DNA of 64,000 nucleotides from CAWFQB01 sp965277875 (GTDB lineage Bacteria; Armatimonadota; Chthonomonadetes; Chthonomonadales; Chthonomonadaceae): NCBI GenBank assembly GCA_965277875.1, contig CBDIDV010000002.1:2914001-2978000 (forward strand), given 5' to 3'. The notes under the pieces were generated by a model. That model saw only the letters and a list, made by a program, of their open reading frames with translations, was not told the origin of the DNA and did no database searches. This document shows, one piece after another, positions 35,328 through 44,136 of the stretch (within the stretch, counting starts at the first letter, position 1; each line of letters starts with the position of its first letter). A program made the position numbers and the translations under genes.

Positions 35328-37298
35328 ATGCGAAAGGCTCTGCCCCTCCTGGGCGCTTCCCTTTCCGTCCTCGCGATCAGCATGGCTGCGCCCTCACAGG
35401 CTCAGGACAACAGCAAGCTGTTCCAGGACGTCCCCCAGTCTCACTGGGCTTACGAGGCCGTCAGCGACCTGCAAAGCAAAGGCATCCTGCTCGGCTACCC
35501 GGATGGGTATTTCCGTGGCAAGCGCCCCCTGACCCGCTACGAGTTCGCCGTCGCCCTTGAGCGCCTGCTCAAGAACCTGCCGTCGCCTACTAACACTGTC
35601 GGCCCCGCCGGTCCGCAGGGACCTCCCGGTGAAGCCGGCCCCGTGGGCCCTCCCGGCGTTACTCCCGAAGAACTGGCCCGCTTCCGCCAGCTTGCCGACG
35701 AGTTCCGCAGCGAACTGGCCGCCATCGGTGCCAACATCAAGGACATCAACAGCCGTCTGGACGCCCTGAGCCGCGACGTGGCCGACATCCAGGACCAGCT
35801 TCGCCGCATGATCAAGTTCAGCGGTGACGCGTTCGTGGGTTTCCGCAGCAACCGCAGCCGCACATCGTTCTTCGACTACAGCGGCGCCGCGCAGGGTCCG
35901 AACCCGGATCACTTCGAGAACGTCAACGCCCTGCACGACTTCCACCTGATCGCCAAGGCCAACCTGGCTGGCGGCGTGAAGTTCACCGGCGACCTGTTCG
36001 CGTCCAACTACCTGAACTACCGTGACAGCCTGGGTCTTTCTCTGGGCGGCCCCAACGGCTTCACGGGCGGCGCAAATGGCCCTGGTCTGAACGAAGAGGT
36101 CGGCCTGTATCAGGCGCAGCTGGACGTGCCGATTGGCGGCTTCGGCTCCAATACCGTCCTGTCCGTCGGTCGTTACAAGAACCAGGTCACGCCGTTGACC
36201 TACTACCGCCCCGATACGGATGCCTACTTCGATCTGCCCTGGTACGATGATGGCAACTTTATTTCCGACGGTTTCAAGCTGGAAAGCAAGTTCGGCAGTG
36301 CCAAGACCTCGATTTTCGCGGGCAGCTACAACAACACGGGTTCTACGAACGGCACACAGCTGAACGCTCCTCTGGTCGGCGCGAACTACAGCCCCATCAG
36401 CCGGATCGGCAACATCAAGCCCACGGGCTTAAACCTCTACCCGGAGCAGGCGCGTGCCGGTGAGAGCGCCGGTATTCACATCGGCATCCCGCTGTTCCGC
36501 TTCGGCGAAATCGGCGTGACGGCGATTGACTTTGGCAATGTTGGCAGCAACCTTCCCGCGCTGGGCAACTTCAACAACGTGGTCGTTTACGGCGCGAACG
36601 TGAAGCTGAATTCGTTCGGACGCTTCAGCGTACAGGGCGAGGCCGCCAAGAGCGTAACGCAGATCGGCTTCTCCGGTCATGCGGACACGGCCAACACCAA
36701 CGATGACAACTTCGCGTTCCTGGGTAATGTCGGCTACAACACCGGCCCCATCACCGCCATCGTCGGCTACCAGTACATTGACCCCCGCTTCGCCGCGCCG
36801 GGTTACTGGAACAAGATCGGCAACGACTACAATCCGACCAACATATCGGGGCCGTATGCCCGCGTCACCTATAACTTCAACAGCGCGCTGACAGGCTTCA
36901 TCGGCGGCGACTACTACAACGGCGCGCGCAACCGCCCGTTCCTGGCCGGCTTCACGCCGGGCAGCAACATCGCCCGCGCGACCGGCGGTGTCAAGTACAA
37001 CATCAACAAGACGATCAACGTCAGTGCAACCTACGAGGGCGTACAGTACGACCTGTCCTCGGCCGTCGCGTTCAACCAGCTGACCGGCATCGCGCATCGC
37101 GCCAAGCCGATTGAGCAGTACCTGACGTTCGGCGCGGGCTTGAACCTCGCCAGCAACACCGTCCTGAAGGTGGCGTACCAGATCCTCAATCAGCAGGACA
37201 ACGGTACGGGCTTCGGCAACGTGACGGCGGACGGCGGGGCCATCGGACACGATGCCAACGCTACCGTGTTCACCACGCAGCTCGCGGTTCACTTCTAA
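35328..37298 (+). CDS. SLH-domain outer-membrane porin with collagen-like segment
   Basis: 656 residues, SD GGAGG. Signal peptide to about residue 25 (SLSVLAISMAAPSQAQ), then one SLH domain (FQDVPQSHWAYEAVSDLQSKGILLGYPDGYFRG). A collagen-like GPAGPQGPPGEAGPVGPPG stretch follows near 92-110, then a coiled coil (ELAAIGANIKDINSRLDALSRDVADIQDQLRR) and about 490 residues of beta-barrel-like sequence ending in Phe. This SLH plus coiled coil plus barrel design tethers the outer membrane to peptidoglycan polymers, as in Deinococcus SlpA and cyanobacterial porins. Codon use is more C-ending and uniform than its neighbours, consistent with high expression. Confidence 0.9.
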   Translation: MRKALPLLGASLSVLAISMAAPSQAQDNSKLFQDVPQSHWAYEAVSDLQSKGILLGYPDGYFRGKRPLTRYEFAVALERLLKNLPSPTNTVGPAGPQGPPGEAGPVGPPGVTPEELARFRQLADEFRSELAAIGANIKDINSRLDALSRDVADIQDQLRRMIKFSGDAFVGFRSNRSRTSFFDYSGAAQGPNPDHFENVNALHDFHLIAKANLAGGVKFTGDLFASNYLNYRDSLGLSLGGPNGFTGGANGPGLNEEVGLYQAQLDVPIGGFGSNTVLSVGRYKNQVTPLTYYRPDTDAYFDLPWYDDGNFISDGFKLESKFGSAKTSIFAGSYNNTGSTNGTQLNAPLVGANYSPISRIGNIKPTGLNLYPEQARAGESAGIHIGIPLFRFGEIGVTAIDFGNVGSNLPALGNFNNVVVYGANVKLNSFGRFSVQGEAAKSVTQIGFSGHADTANTNDDNFAFLGNVGYNTGPITAIVGYQYIDPRFAAPGYWNKIGNDYNPTNISGPYARVTYNFNSALTGFIGGDYYNGARNRPFLAGFTPGSNIARATGGVKYNINKTINVSATYEGVQYDLSSAVAFNQLTGIAHRAKPIEQYLTFGAGLNLASNTVLKVAYQILNQQDNGTGFGNVTADGGAIGHDANATVFTTQLAVHF

Positions 37299-37652
37299 AC
37301 CCTTTGTATCGAGGCTGATTGTTGAACTAACCCGACAATCAGCCTTGACGGAGTGGCTTCGGAAGCGCAAAAATCAACCCCGCATCTTCTCTCAAAGAAG
37401 GTGCGGGGTTTTTCATGCCGCGCTCATTGTGCCGTTATATTCGCGTTGGATAAAGATTTCCTGCGGCCTTATTCCCCACCTTGTATAATAAATTCAGGAT
37501 GCTGCGACGCCGCGAATGCTGAAACTAAGTGCGCGGTTCCCGCGTCTGTGTATCAGTTCTGCTGATGTGCGCCGCGCTTCCCGCCAGGCGTAAAGCAGAC
37601 AGCATTCACACCAACAACAAAATAGGTTGACGAGAGAAAGCGTGAAAAACAC
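37299..37652. other. Intergenic stretch, 354 bp
   Basis: Holds a stem AGGCTGATTGT/ACAATCAGCCT (37312-37345) without a T-run, the terminator at 37376-37414, and a -10-like TATAAT at 37484-37489. No gene seen. Confidence 0.6.
37376..37414 (+). terminator. Terminator of the SLH porin gene
   Basis: AACCCCGCATCTTCT pairs with AGAAGGTGCGGGGTT (one G-T), then TTTC. Confidence 0.88.
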
Positions 37653-38138
37653 ATGCTGAACATAATATGGAAGACTGTCGGCGAACGCGCCCTGCACAAA
37701 GCCGTGGCAAATGGCGCGCACAATAACCCTTTAGACGTGAAATTCGGTGCTGCGCTGTTGCGTGACCGCCGCGTACCCGTCAAATCCAAGCTGCTGGCGT
37801 TCGGGGTAGGCATAGGTCTGCTGGCCCTGCTGATGGTGTTTGAACTGCCGATTGAAGCAATCGTCACGCTCCTCGCGCCGCTTCTGATGCCCCTGGACTT
37901 CCTCTTGGACGGCGCGGAACTCGTGGCCCTGCCCCTGCTGTTCATGGCATTGTCGCTAGCCTATGTCGCGCCCCGGGCAATCGTGGATCAGATACGCGCC
38001 GAACGCGGCCTGAGTCGGGGGCAGGCGAATACAGTAATTCGTGAGGACGAGGTTGTAGATGTGGTATCCTACCCGACGACAGCCGCGCCCACAGGCATGA
38101 CGCAGCAGCCCCTCTACGCGGGATCGCACCGCGCCTGA
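37653..38138 (+). CDS. Membrane protein of unknown function, two to three helices
   Basis: 161 residues. Between residues 50 and 110 lie hydrophobic segments (LLAFGVGIGLLALLMVF, AIVTLLAPLLMPLDFLL, LVALPLLFMALSLAYVA). The layout VPVKSKLLAFGVGIGLLAL then a P-x-D-F-L motif recalls DUF1232/YkvA, but weakly. The tail is polar. SD is poor (GAGAGAAAG). It has its own terminator and no obvious partner. Confidence 0.65.
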   Translation: MLNIIWKTVGERALHKAVANGAHNNPLDVKFGAALLRDRRVPVKSKLLAFGVGIGLLALLMVFELPIEAIVTLLAPLLMPLDFLLDGAELVALPLLFMALSLAYVAPRAIVDQIRAERGLSRGQANTVIREDEVVDVVSYPTTAAPTGMTQQPLYAGSHRA

Positions 38139-38158
38139 CACACAGTAATGTCAAGAGC

Positions 38159-38204
38159 AACAAACCCGAAGCCGATGTTACAATCAGCTTCGGGTTTGTT
38201 TTGT
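38159..38204 (+). terminator. Terminator before glyA
   Basis: A 14-bp stem AACAAACCCGAAGC with its complement at 38187-38200, then TTGTG. Confidence 0.8.
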
Positions 38205-38235
38205 GACACGCGCTTTTTGGCAAAACGCGGGTCCG

Positions 38236-38255
38236 GCATGTTTGCGCGAACATGC
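38236..38255. promoter_or_regulatory. Perfect 20-bp palindrome upstream of glyA promoter
   Basis: GCATGTT and AACATGC flank TGCGCG; it ends 8 bp before the -35. A dimeric regulator site is possible. Confidence 0.4.
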
Positions 38256-38263
38256 TTTATCCC

Positions 38264-38293
38264 TTGACATTACGCCCGTTCACAACCTATACT
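38264..38293 (+). promoter_or_regulatory. Consensus promoter of glyA
   Basis: -35 TTGACA (38264-38269) and -10 TATACT (38288-38293) with an 18-bp spacer; leader about 115 nt. Confidence 0.85.
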
Positions 38294-38414
38294 TAGTGTG
38301 TCTGCTGCGACGCTTTGTAAATTCCAGAGCTTTTAATACCGCCGCTTTTTGCGCCGCTTTGCGTCCCTTCCGCCGGGTGAGCGAACGGCTTTTTGAACAG
38401 GAGATCGAACCCTT

Positions 38415-39884
38415 ATGCCTCCCATTGATGTACTGGATCGGGTCGCGCCCTTGTCGGTGCAGCCCGTTCCTCAAATGACAGACGCCGTCCTTTCCGAAGC
38501 GCCCTTTGTCTCGACGGCCTCCAACTTCGACAAGCTGCGCGAGATCGACCCACAGGTGTACGCGGCGACCGTGTCGGAAACGCAGCGACAGGCCGAGTAC
38601 GTGCGCCTGATACCGTCCGAAAATTATACAAGCGCCGCCGTGCTGCAGGCTATGGCGAGCGTGTTCGCCAATAAATATTCCGAAGGCTACCCCGGCAAGC
38701 GGTATTATGAGGGCAACGAGTTCGTAGACGAGATCGAGAACCTGGCCCGCGACCGCGCCAAAGCCCTGTTCGGGGCGGATCATGCGAACGTGCAGCCGTA
38801 CAGCGGCTCGCCTGCCAACCTCGCCGCCTGCTTCGCGCTCATCAAGCCGGGTGACAAAGTGATGGGGATGCACCTGCAAAGCGGCGGACACCTCACCCAC
38901 GGCTACAATCTAAACTTCAGCGGCGTCTACTATCAATCCGTGTCGTATGGTTACCACGTCGAGCAGGGCGTCACAGGCATGGATCCGGTCACGCAGCAAC
39001 TGGATTACGACGAACTGATGGTGATCGCCAGACGCGAACGCCCCAAGCTGATCTTCGCAGGCGGTACGGCCTACCCTCGCCAGTGGGACTTTGCAAAGTT
39101 TCGGGAGATCGCCGATGAGGTGGGCGCGTATCTTGTGGCCGACATCGCGCACATCAACGGCCTGATCGTCGGCGGTGTCCATCCCAACCCGGTTCCGTAT
39201 GCGGATGTGGTTACGTCTACCAGTCACAAAGCGATACGCGGTCCGCGTGGCGGCTTTATCCTGTGCAAAAATCGCCCGATGAAAGACGATCCGGCTCAGA
39301 ACCTGCCCGACCGCATTGACAAGGCCATCATCCCGGCATTGCAGGGTGGCCCGCACAACAACACGATTGCGGCCCTTGCCGTGTGCTTCAAAGAAGCGGC
39401 GAGCGCGGAGTTCCGGCAGTACGCGCACCAGATCGTGCGTAACGCCAAAGTCCTCGCGGACGCCCTGCTTGCGCGCGGCTTTACGCTTGTCACGGGCGGC
39501 ACGGACAACCATCTCATCCTCGTGGACGTTATGCGCTCGCGCAAGATTCCCGGCAAGCCGTTTGCCCGCGCCCTGTATGAAGCGGGCCTGGAAACCAACT
39601 TCAACACGGTTCCCAACGACCCGCGCAAACCGTTCTCGCCCAGCGGCCTGCGTATCGGCACACCCGCGACCACGACGCGCGGCTTTGGCGAGACCCAGAT
39701 GGTGCAGATCGCCGACTGGATGGATCGCGTGGCGGCTGCGCGTATTCCGAACGGCGTTTTGTACGGCAAGGACAAGGACGGCACGGAGTACCGCTTCGAC
39801 GAAACGATCCTGCGGCAGATACGCAGCGAAGTACGCGACCTATGCCTGAGCGACGCGTTCCCCATCCCCGGCATCAATATCTAA
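38415..39884 (+). CDS. glyA: Serine hydroxymethyltransferase
   Basis: 489 residues; about 60 longer than the usual 420, with roughly 30 extra residues at the N-terminus and internal differences such as VTGMDPVTQQLDYDELM. The PLP-binding lysine is in TSTSHKAIRGPRGG. LIPSENYTS, NKYSEGYPGKRYYEGNEFVDEIE and NVQPYSGSPAN are diagnostic. Converts serine and tetrahydrofolate to glycine and methylene-tetrahydrofolate. SD AGGAG is about 10 bases from the ATG, behind a consensus promoter. Confidence 0.95.
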   Translation: MPPIDVLDRVAPLSVQPVPQMTDAVLSEAPFVSTASNFDKLREIDPQVYAATVSETQRQAEYVRLIPSENYTSAAVLQAMASVFANKYSEGYPGKRYYEGNEFVDEIENLARDRAKALFGADHANVQPYSGSPANLAACFALIKPGDKVMGMHLQSGGHLTHGYNLNFSGVYYQSVSYGYHVEQGVTGMDPVTQQLDYDELMVIARRERPKLIFAGGTAYPRQWDFAKFREIADEVGAYLVADIAHINGLIVGGVHPNPVPYADVVTSTSHKAIRGPRGGFILCKNRPMKDDPAQNLPDRIDKAIIPALQGGPHNNTIAALAVCFKEAASAEFRQYAHQIVRNAKVLADALLARGFTLVTGGTDNHLILVDVMRSRKIPGKPFARALYEAGLETNFNTVPNDPRKPFSPSGLRIGTPATTTRGFGETQMVQIADWMDRVAAARIPNGVLYGKDKDGTEYRFDETILRQIRSEVRDLCLSDAFPIPGINI

Positions 39885-39899
39885 ACAGCCAAAACAAAA

Positions 39900-39992
39900 C
39901 TTACCGCGGATGACACGGATCAAGCGAATGAATGCGGATTATCTTTAGAATAATCCGCGTTCCTCTGTTTCAGCCGTGTCATCTGCGGTAAG
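39900..39992. repeat. Inverted-repeat element with 9-bp units (element E)
   Basis: The 43-bp arms 39900-39942 and 39950-39992 pair over about 35 positions around 7 bases. The outer end reads TTACCGCGGATGACACGGAT, shared with 57.7 kb. It starts 15 bp after the glyA stop and could act as its terminator. Confidence 0.9.
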
Positions 39993-40019
39993 TATTTTGA
40001 TTCTGTTCCGCAGGCTGTA

Positions 40020-40331
40020 CTACCGACCGTCGGCGGGGTCGCCGTAGGGGTCCTGGTTCGACGACTTGACGTTCTTGAACTGGCCCGCTTCCTGGTCGGC
40101 GGGATCGCCGTACTGATCCTGATTGGACGACTTAACGTTGCCGAACTGTCCGGCCTCGTTGGGAACGCCGCCGTAAGGATCCATGCCCTGCGGCTGGGTC
40201 TGCGCGGCCTGATGCTGACCGAACAGGCTCTCTAGCTGCCCGATCAAGCCGTGCGTGTCACCCTGTTTATACGAAGTGTTCGGGTCGTTGATGACCGCGT
40301 TCTTGACCTGATCCAAAAGCATATTTAACAT
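40020..40331 (-). CDS. Small acidic protein with tandem 22-residue repeat
   Basis: 103 residues from the ATG at 40331, 9 bases from an AGGGGA SD. The C-terminal half contains two near-identical units, EAGQFGNVKSSNQDQYGDPAD and EAGQFKNVKSSNQDPYGDPAD. The N-terminus is helical (MLNMLLDQVKNAVINDP). No signal peptide or cysteine. I do not recognise it. The lipoprotein gene is 50 bp upstream on the same strand. Confidence 0.7.
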   Translation of the reverse strand: MLNMLLDQVKNAVINDPNTSYKQGDTHGLIGQLESLFGQHQAAQTQPQGMDPYGGVPNEAGQFGNVKSSNQDQYGDPADQEAGQFKNVKSSNQDPYGDPADGR

Positions 40332-40381
40332 CGTCACTTTTCCCCTCTGTTTGACTGAACAGTAAATCGCGCCACGACGAA

Positions 40382-40888
40382 CTAGCCCTGCGGTTCCCCG
40401 GCGGCATCGGGAGCGGGCGCTTTGTAGTCTTCGCCGCCCGTGCTGTTGTTGTAGCCCTGGTACTTGCTCAGTTCCTGCTGCTCCTGCGGGTCAACCTCGT
40501 AGCCACCGGGCGGCGGCGTGACATAATGCGCCTGATGCTGCGCGTCACGATAATAGATGCGCCCGTTCTTCTCCGACTTGTAATACTGGACTTCCTGACC
40601 CTGTTGCTTCTCATGATGCTTGTACAGATAGTAGAGCAGGGCCGCGCCTGCCAGCGCGATCACGACTTTTTTGCCCGTAGACATACCGGTCTTGGCAGGG
40701 GCGGGCGTGGCCTGCGTGGACATCGGAGCCTTTGTTCCACGCGCCGTGTCGTCTACGGGAGGCGGAACGCTCGCGCTGTCGCCGCCTTTGCCGCCGCATC
40801 CGATCAGGCACACGGGCAGCAGCAGCGACATCGCTAACAGCCACGCCGTCGGTCGCAGGGTACGCCCGCGCCGCAGTATCATCATCAT
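40382..40888 (-). CDS. Lipoprotein of unknown function
   Basis: 168 residues from the first of three ATGs (40888), with SD GGAG. Type II signal peptide: WLLAMSLLLPVCLIGC, lipobox LIGC. A second hydrophobic segment VVIALAGAALLYYLYKHH (near 83-100) is followed by a Tyr/Gln/Pro-rich polar tail. Likely anchored in the envelope. It may form a unit with the small repeat protein downstream. Confidence 0.8.
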   Translation of the reverse strand: MMMILRRGRTLRPTAWLLAMSLLLPVCLIGCGGKGGDSASVPPPVDDTARGTKAPMSTQATPAPAKTGMSTGKKVVIALAGAALLYYLYKHHEKQQGQEVQYYKSEKNGRIYYRDAQHQAHYVTPPPGGYEVDPQEQQELSKYQGYNNSTGGEDYKAPAPDAAGEPQG

Positions 40889-41033
40889 TTTTGAATTCTC
40901 CCTATGTGCAGGCATGTTAGACTTGCAGGTATTTCACCGTGAAAGACGCTGCCCGCTTGCGGATGTTCCCTAAAGTGAGGGAAGGAGGGGTTCCAGGAGG
41001 ACGCGCTTTATACCAGGTGTTTTTCAATGTGAC

Positions 41034-43064
41034 TTAGTGAGGGAGAGGTCGCGGCATGTAGTCGGCAGGCACGGTAATACGCGCCAGAACCCAGCCGTCG
41101 CCAAACCCGCGCCGCTGTATCAGGCGGATCGTCGCGCCGGGTACGCTGCGGATTTCCGGCAGCAGAAGGGTTTCGTAAGCCCGCCCCGGCACGATCACAT
41201 CGGCTTGCCGCCGTGTGGCAGACAGTGTCGGGGCGAGGAACGCGAGCAGGCCGGTCTCCTTGTGTTCCAGGGGAGAATACTGGCCGTAGAACAACATGCT
41301 GGGCCGACGCGGAACGATGCTGTAAAACACGATGGGAATGCCGGCTCGCGCGTCGGGCCGGGCCGCGACCGCCAGCTGCTGATACGGCCCCATGATGGTC
41401 TCGTCCGCCATCTCATACCCCTCCGTACCGACGAGGCCAATGAACAGCGTCATCATTACGGCCAGCGTCGCCACGCCCGCAACTCTCAAACGCGCGTCGT
41501 GCCTGCCCCGCGCAAAGCACAGCCACGCCGCCGCGCTTCCCAGCGTGAACAGCAGGGCGAAATGCCGCGCAAATCGAAACAGCGCGTCCGGCAGCGGCGC
41601 GCGGGCCGGCACATGGGCGGGCAGGACAATGGCGGCGATCAGCAGTAAAATGCCTGTTCCACACGCGGCCAATGCCCCCCATTGCAGCACCCGCGCCGTT
41701 CTGTCGTCGTCGTTAAGATCGTCGCTCCGACCTTCGCCGTCCTTCGCCACTGCGCCGGATGTTTCCGCCCGCCGCGCCTTGCCTGTGCGCCTGCCGGATA
41801 ACGCGCGATCCAGCCAGCGCCCCACGAGAAGGGCCGCAGCGGGGTACGCGGGCGTGATATAGGTTGGCAGTTTGGCCGCGCCCAGGCTGAAAAACACGAA
41901 TATCGTCCAGAACCAGACGAGGAGAAAGGAGAAAGGAGAAAGGAGAAAGCCCGTTTCGCCTGCCGCTGCGCTTTGATCGAGCCTGTTTACGGCATCGTTC
42001 GCCGCCCCCGGATGCGCGGCGCGGCCACTTTCTCCTTTTTCCTTTCTCCTTTCTCCTCTAAGTCTTTCTCCTCCAAACGCCGCCGGCACGAAACACGCCC
42101 ACGGGAAAAACCCGACAAGAAAGTAAGGAACAAAGGTGAGCAGGGGCTGATTATGCACGGCGTCCAGGCCCCGGAAGCGCCCGATGTGCTGCCTTAAAAT
42201 GTACTCCAGCATCCAGGTACGCGCTTGCGCGTCCACGTCGGGGCGCGCGGCGATCAGCAGATGCCAGGGCGCGGCGACAGCCAGGACAATGCCAATTCCC
42301 AGCAGAGGCCGCAGGCGAAGAAGGTTTGCTTTCAGGACGCGCAGCACGACGGGACGCAGGCCCATCCGCAGGCGCGGCCCCCCTTCGCCCGCCACCCGCA
42401 GGCGCGCCCACACGCCTCCGTACAGCGAAAACACGCCTATCACAAGGAAGGGCAGCAGCAGGCCGACCGCGCCTTTGGTCAGCACGGCCAGGGCGCAGAA
42501 GAGCCAGAAGAAGAAAGCGGACATTTTTTGTGCCGACTGCCAAAAGCACAGCAGCGCGCCCGTGATCCACAGCACCAGCAGGGCGTCCGTGGTCATCTGG
42601 CGCGCGTCCAGGAGGGTCATGGGGGCCGTGGCGTAGACAAGGGCGGCCAGCAGACCCACCCGGCGCGTGAACCAGCGCCTGCCTGCCGTATAGACAAGCA
42701 ACGTGGTCAGCAGGGAGGCGAGGGCGACCGGCAGGCGCGCGGCCCACAGACGAAATCCAAAAACACGCATCGCGCCCGCTGTTGACCAGTAAACGAAGAT
42801 CGGCTTTTCAAAGAAGGGGATGGCCGTAACGCCGGGGCGTTCCGGCTGCCGCGTGTTCAGGCGGGGCGTGATCCAATCCCCGCTGACCACCATTTGCCGC
42901 GCGCATGTTACATACAGCGCCTCATCGTAATCTATCAGCGGTATGCTTCCGAGACGCCAGAAGAACAAAAACAGGCAGAGGGCCATCAGCCCGATCTCGG
43001 CCCATGCGCGTTTTGGCGTGGGATGGGTTGTAAAACTACTTACAGGAGAAGGTGAGTTTGTCAT
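41034..43064 (-). CDS. ArnT/GT39-type membrane glycosyltransferase with an in-frame repeat insertion
   Basis: 676 residues. IPLIDYDEALYVTCARQMVVSGDWITP carries the Asp-Glu of the catalytic first loop; around ten hydrophobic segments follow (LLAALVYATAPMTLL, VLWITGALLCFW, VGLLLPFLVIGVFSLY). The family moves sugars from polyprenyl-phosphate carriers to lipid A or protein at the periplasmic face. Near residue 345 the protein has an extra segment rich in Arg, Lys, Glu and Gly, ending FLLSPFSFLL, exactly where the GGAGAAA inverted repeat lies. The frame stays open. The start at 43064 has a weak SD. Confidence 0.85.
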   Translation of the reverse strand: MTNSPSPVSSFTTHPTPKRAWAEIGLMALCLFLFFWRLGSIPLIDYDEALYVTCARQMVVSGDWITPRLNTRQPERPGVTAIPFFEKPIFVYWSTAGAMRVFGFRLWAARLPVALASLLTTLLVYTAGRRWFTRRVGLLAALVYATAPMTLLDARQMTTDALLVLWITGALLCFWQSAQKMSAFFFWLFCALAVLTKGAVGLLLPFLVIGVFSLYGGVWARLRVAGEGGPRLRMGLRPVVLRVLKANLLRLRPLLGIGIVLAVAAPWHLLIAARPDVDAQARTWMLEYILRQHIGRFRGLDAVHNQPLLTFVPYFLVGFFPWACFVPAAFGGERLRGERRKEKGESGRAAHPGAANDAVNRLDQSAAAGETGFLLSPFSFLLVWFWTIFVFFSLGAAKLPTYITPAYPAAALLVGRWLDRALSGRRTGKARRAETSGAVAKDGEGRSDDLNDDDRTARVLQWGALAACGTGILLLIAAIVLPAHVPARAPLPDALFRFARHFALLFTLGSAAAWLCFARGRHDARLRVAGVATLAVMMTLFIGLVGTEGYEMADETIMGPYQQLAVAARPDARAGIPIVFYSIVPRRPSMLFYGQYSPLEHKETGLLAFLAPTLSATRRQADVIVPGRAYETLLLPEIRSVPGATIRLIQRRGFGDGWVLARITVPADYMPRPLPH
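41919..42058. repeat. GGAGAAA inverted-repeat element inside a coding sequence
   Basis: The 31-bp arms 41919-41949 and 42028-42058 are complementary with one mismatch, and each is made of four GGAGAAA-type heptamers. A 78-bp centre separates them. It is translated as part of the GT39-type protein. Confidence 0.92.
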
Positions 43065-43245
43065 AAAAGTTGAAATGCCATGCCGTATAGGGAGAATGAG
43101 GATGTTATGCGGCGTGGAAAGTTGCGGCAGGGCCGTTGAAGCGGTATGCAAGGATGGCAGACAGCGCCCTGAGACACATCTGCGGTATACTCTCCGTACA
43201 CGGAGGGCTTTTGCGGCTTGAATTCAGGAGCAGGGGGAGCAGCGG

Positions 43246-44055
43246 TTGAAACAGCAGCACAATCTACAGGAGAATTGCCGAAGGGTGTCAAGCTGCGCGG
43301 CGTTCGGCGACAGGCGCGAATGCTTTGCGCCCCGTGTGCATAGCCCAAGCCTTGCCGCCCGACACGCCCTGACGCTTGTGGAACTGCTGATCGCGCTGGC
43401 TGTGACGACCCTGAGTCTGGCGATTCTGCTGCCGTTTCTGGCCCATGCCCGCCTGGAAGCGCGCCGCTCCAACTGCGCCGGCAACATGCACCAGTGTGCG
43501 CTGGCGATAAACATGTATGTGGAAGACTACGACAACGTGTACCCTACGTACCGCGTAGACGCCCACAACGCCGCCCATCCCGACGATCTGCTGTTCTGGC
43601 ACGACCGCTTTTGCCGCGCCCTGCTTCCCCTGACCGGCCAGCACTCGTGGGTGACGCTGACACGCCCCTATGTCACCAGCGGTCATGCCGCCCACGCCGC
43701 GCAGACCGAAGACAATCGCGACGTTTACCACTGCCCGGACGACAACGATCAGCGCGTCGGCACATCCTCGTATGAATTCAAAATGCAGATGGCGGCGGGA
43801 TTTGCGCTGTACGACCTGCGCCTGCCTGCCGCTACCGTGATGCTGTGGGAGCAATGGGCCTTCCACGACGGCGAGCGCTATTCGGAATACGACCGCAGGG
43901 CGGAACTGAATGTGGCGTTCGGCGACGGACACGCGGCCTGGCTGCGGCTGGGGGATACCACGAACGCCCGCTACGGCAAAGGCCCCGACCTGCACTGGAT
44001 GGCGACCGGCGCAAGCATTCCCCCTGCGTTTCAGGGAGCGGACGTGCTGTTTTGA
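43246..44055 (+). CDS. Type II secretion/prepilin-like protein (DUF1559-like, H-X9-DG C-terminus)
   Basis: 269 residues from a TTG with SD GGGGGAG; a GTG about 15 codons later is an alternative. The prepilin-type N-methylation segment is HALTLVELLIALAVTTLSLAILLPFLAHARLEARR, with Ala rather than Gly before the cleavage site. A globular domain with DVYHCPDDND follows, and near the end LNVAFGDGHAAWL, the short C-terminal motif common in Planctomycetes and Armatimonadota pseudopilins. Processed by a prepilin peptidase and placed in the envelope. Confidence 0.82.
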   Translation: MKQQHNLQENCRRVSSCAAFGDRRECFAPRVHSPSLAARHALTLVELLIALAVTTLSLAILLPFLAHARLEARRSNCAGNMHQCALAINMYVEDYDNVYPTYRVDAHNAAHPDDLLFWHDRFCRALLPLTGQHSWVTLTRPYVTSGHAAHAAQTEDNRDVYHCPDDNDQRVGTSSYEFKMQMAAGFALYDLRLPAATVMLWEQWAFHDGERYSEYDRRAELNVAFGDGHAAWLRLGDTTNARYGKGPDLHWMATGASIPPAFQGADVLF

Positions 44056-44136
44056 GTTGTTGTTTATCAGGGAGCTTGCGCGTTGTTTGTTGTGAAGCGG
44101 CGCGCAGCGCGTCTGCTTCTGCCTTCTGTGTGCTTT

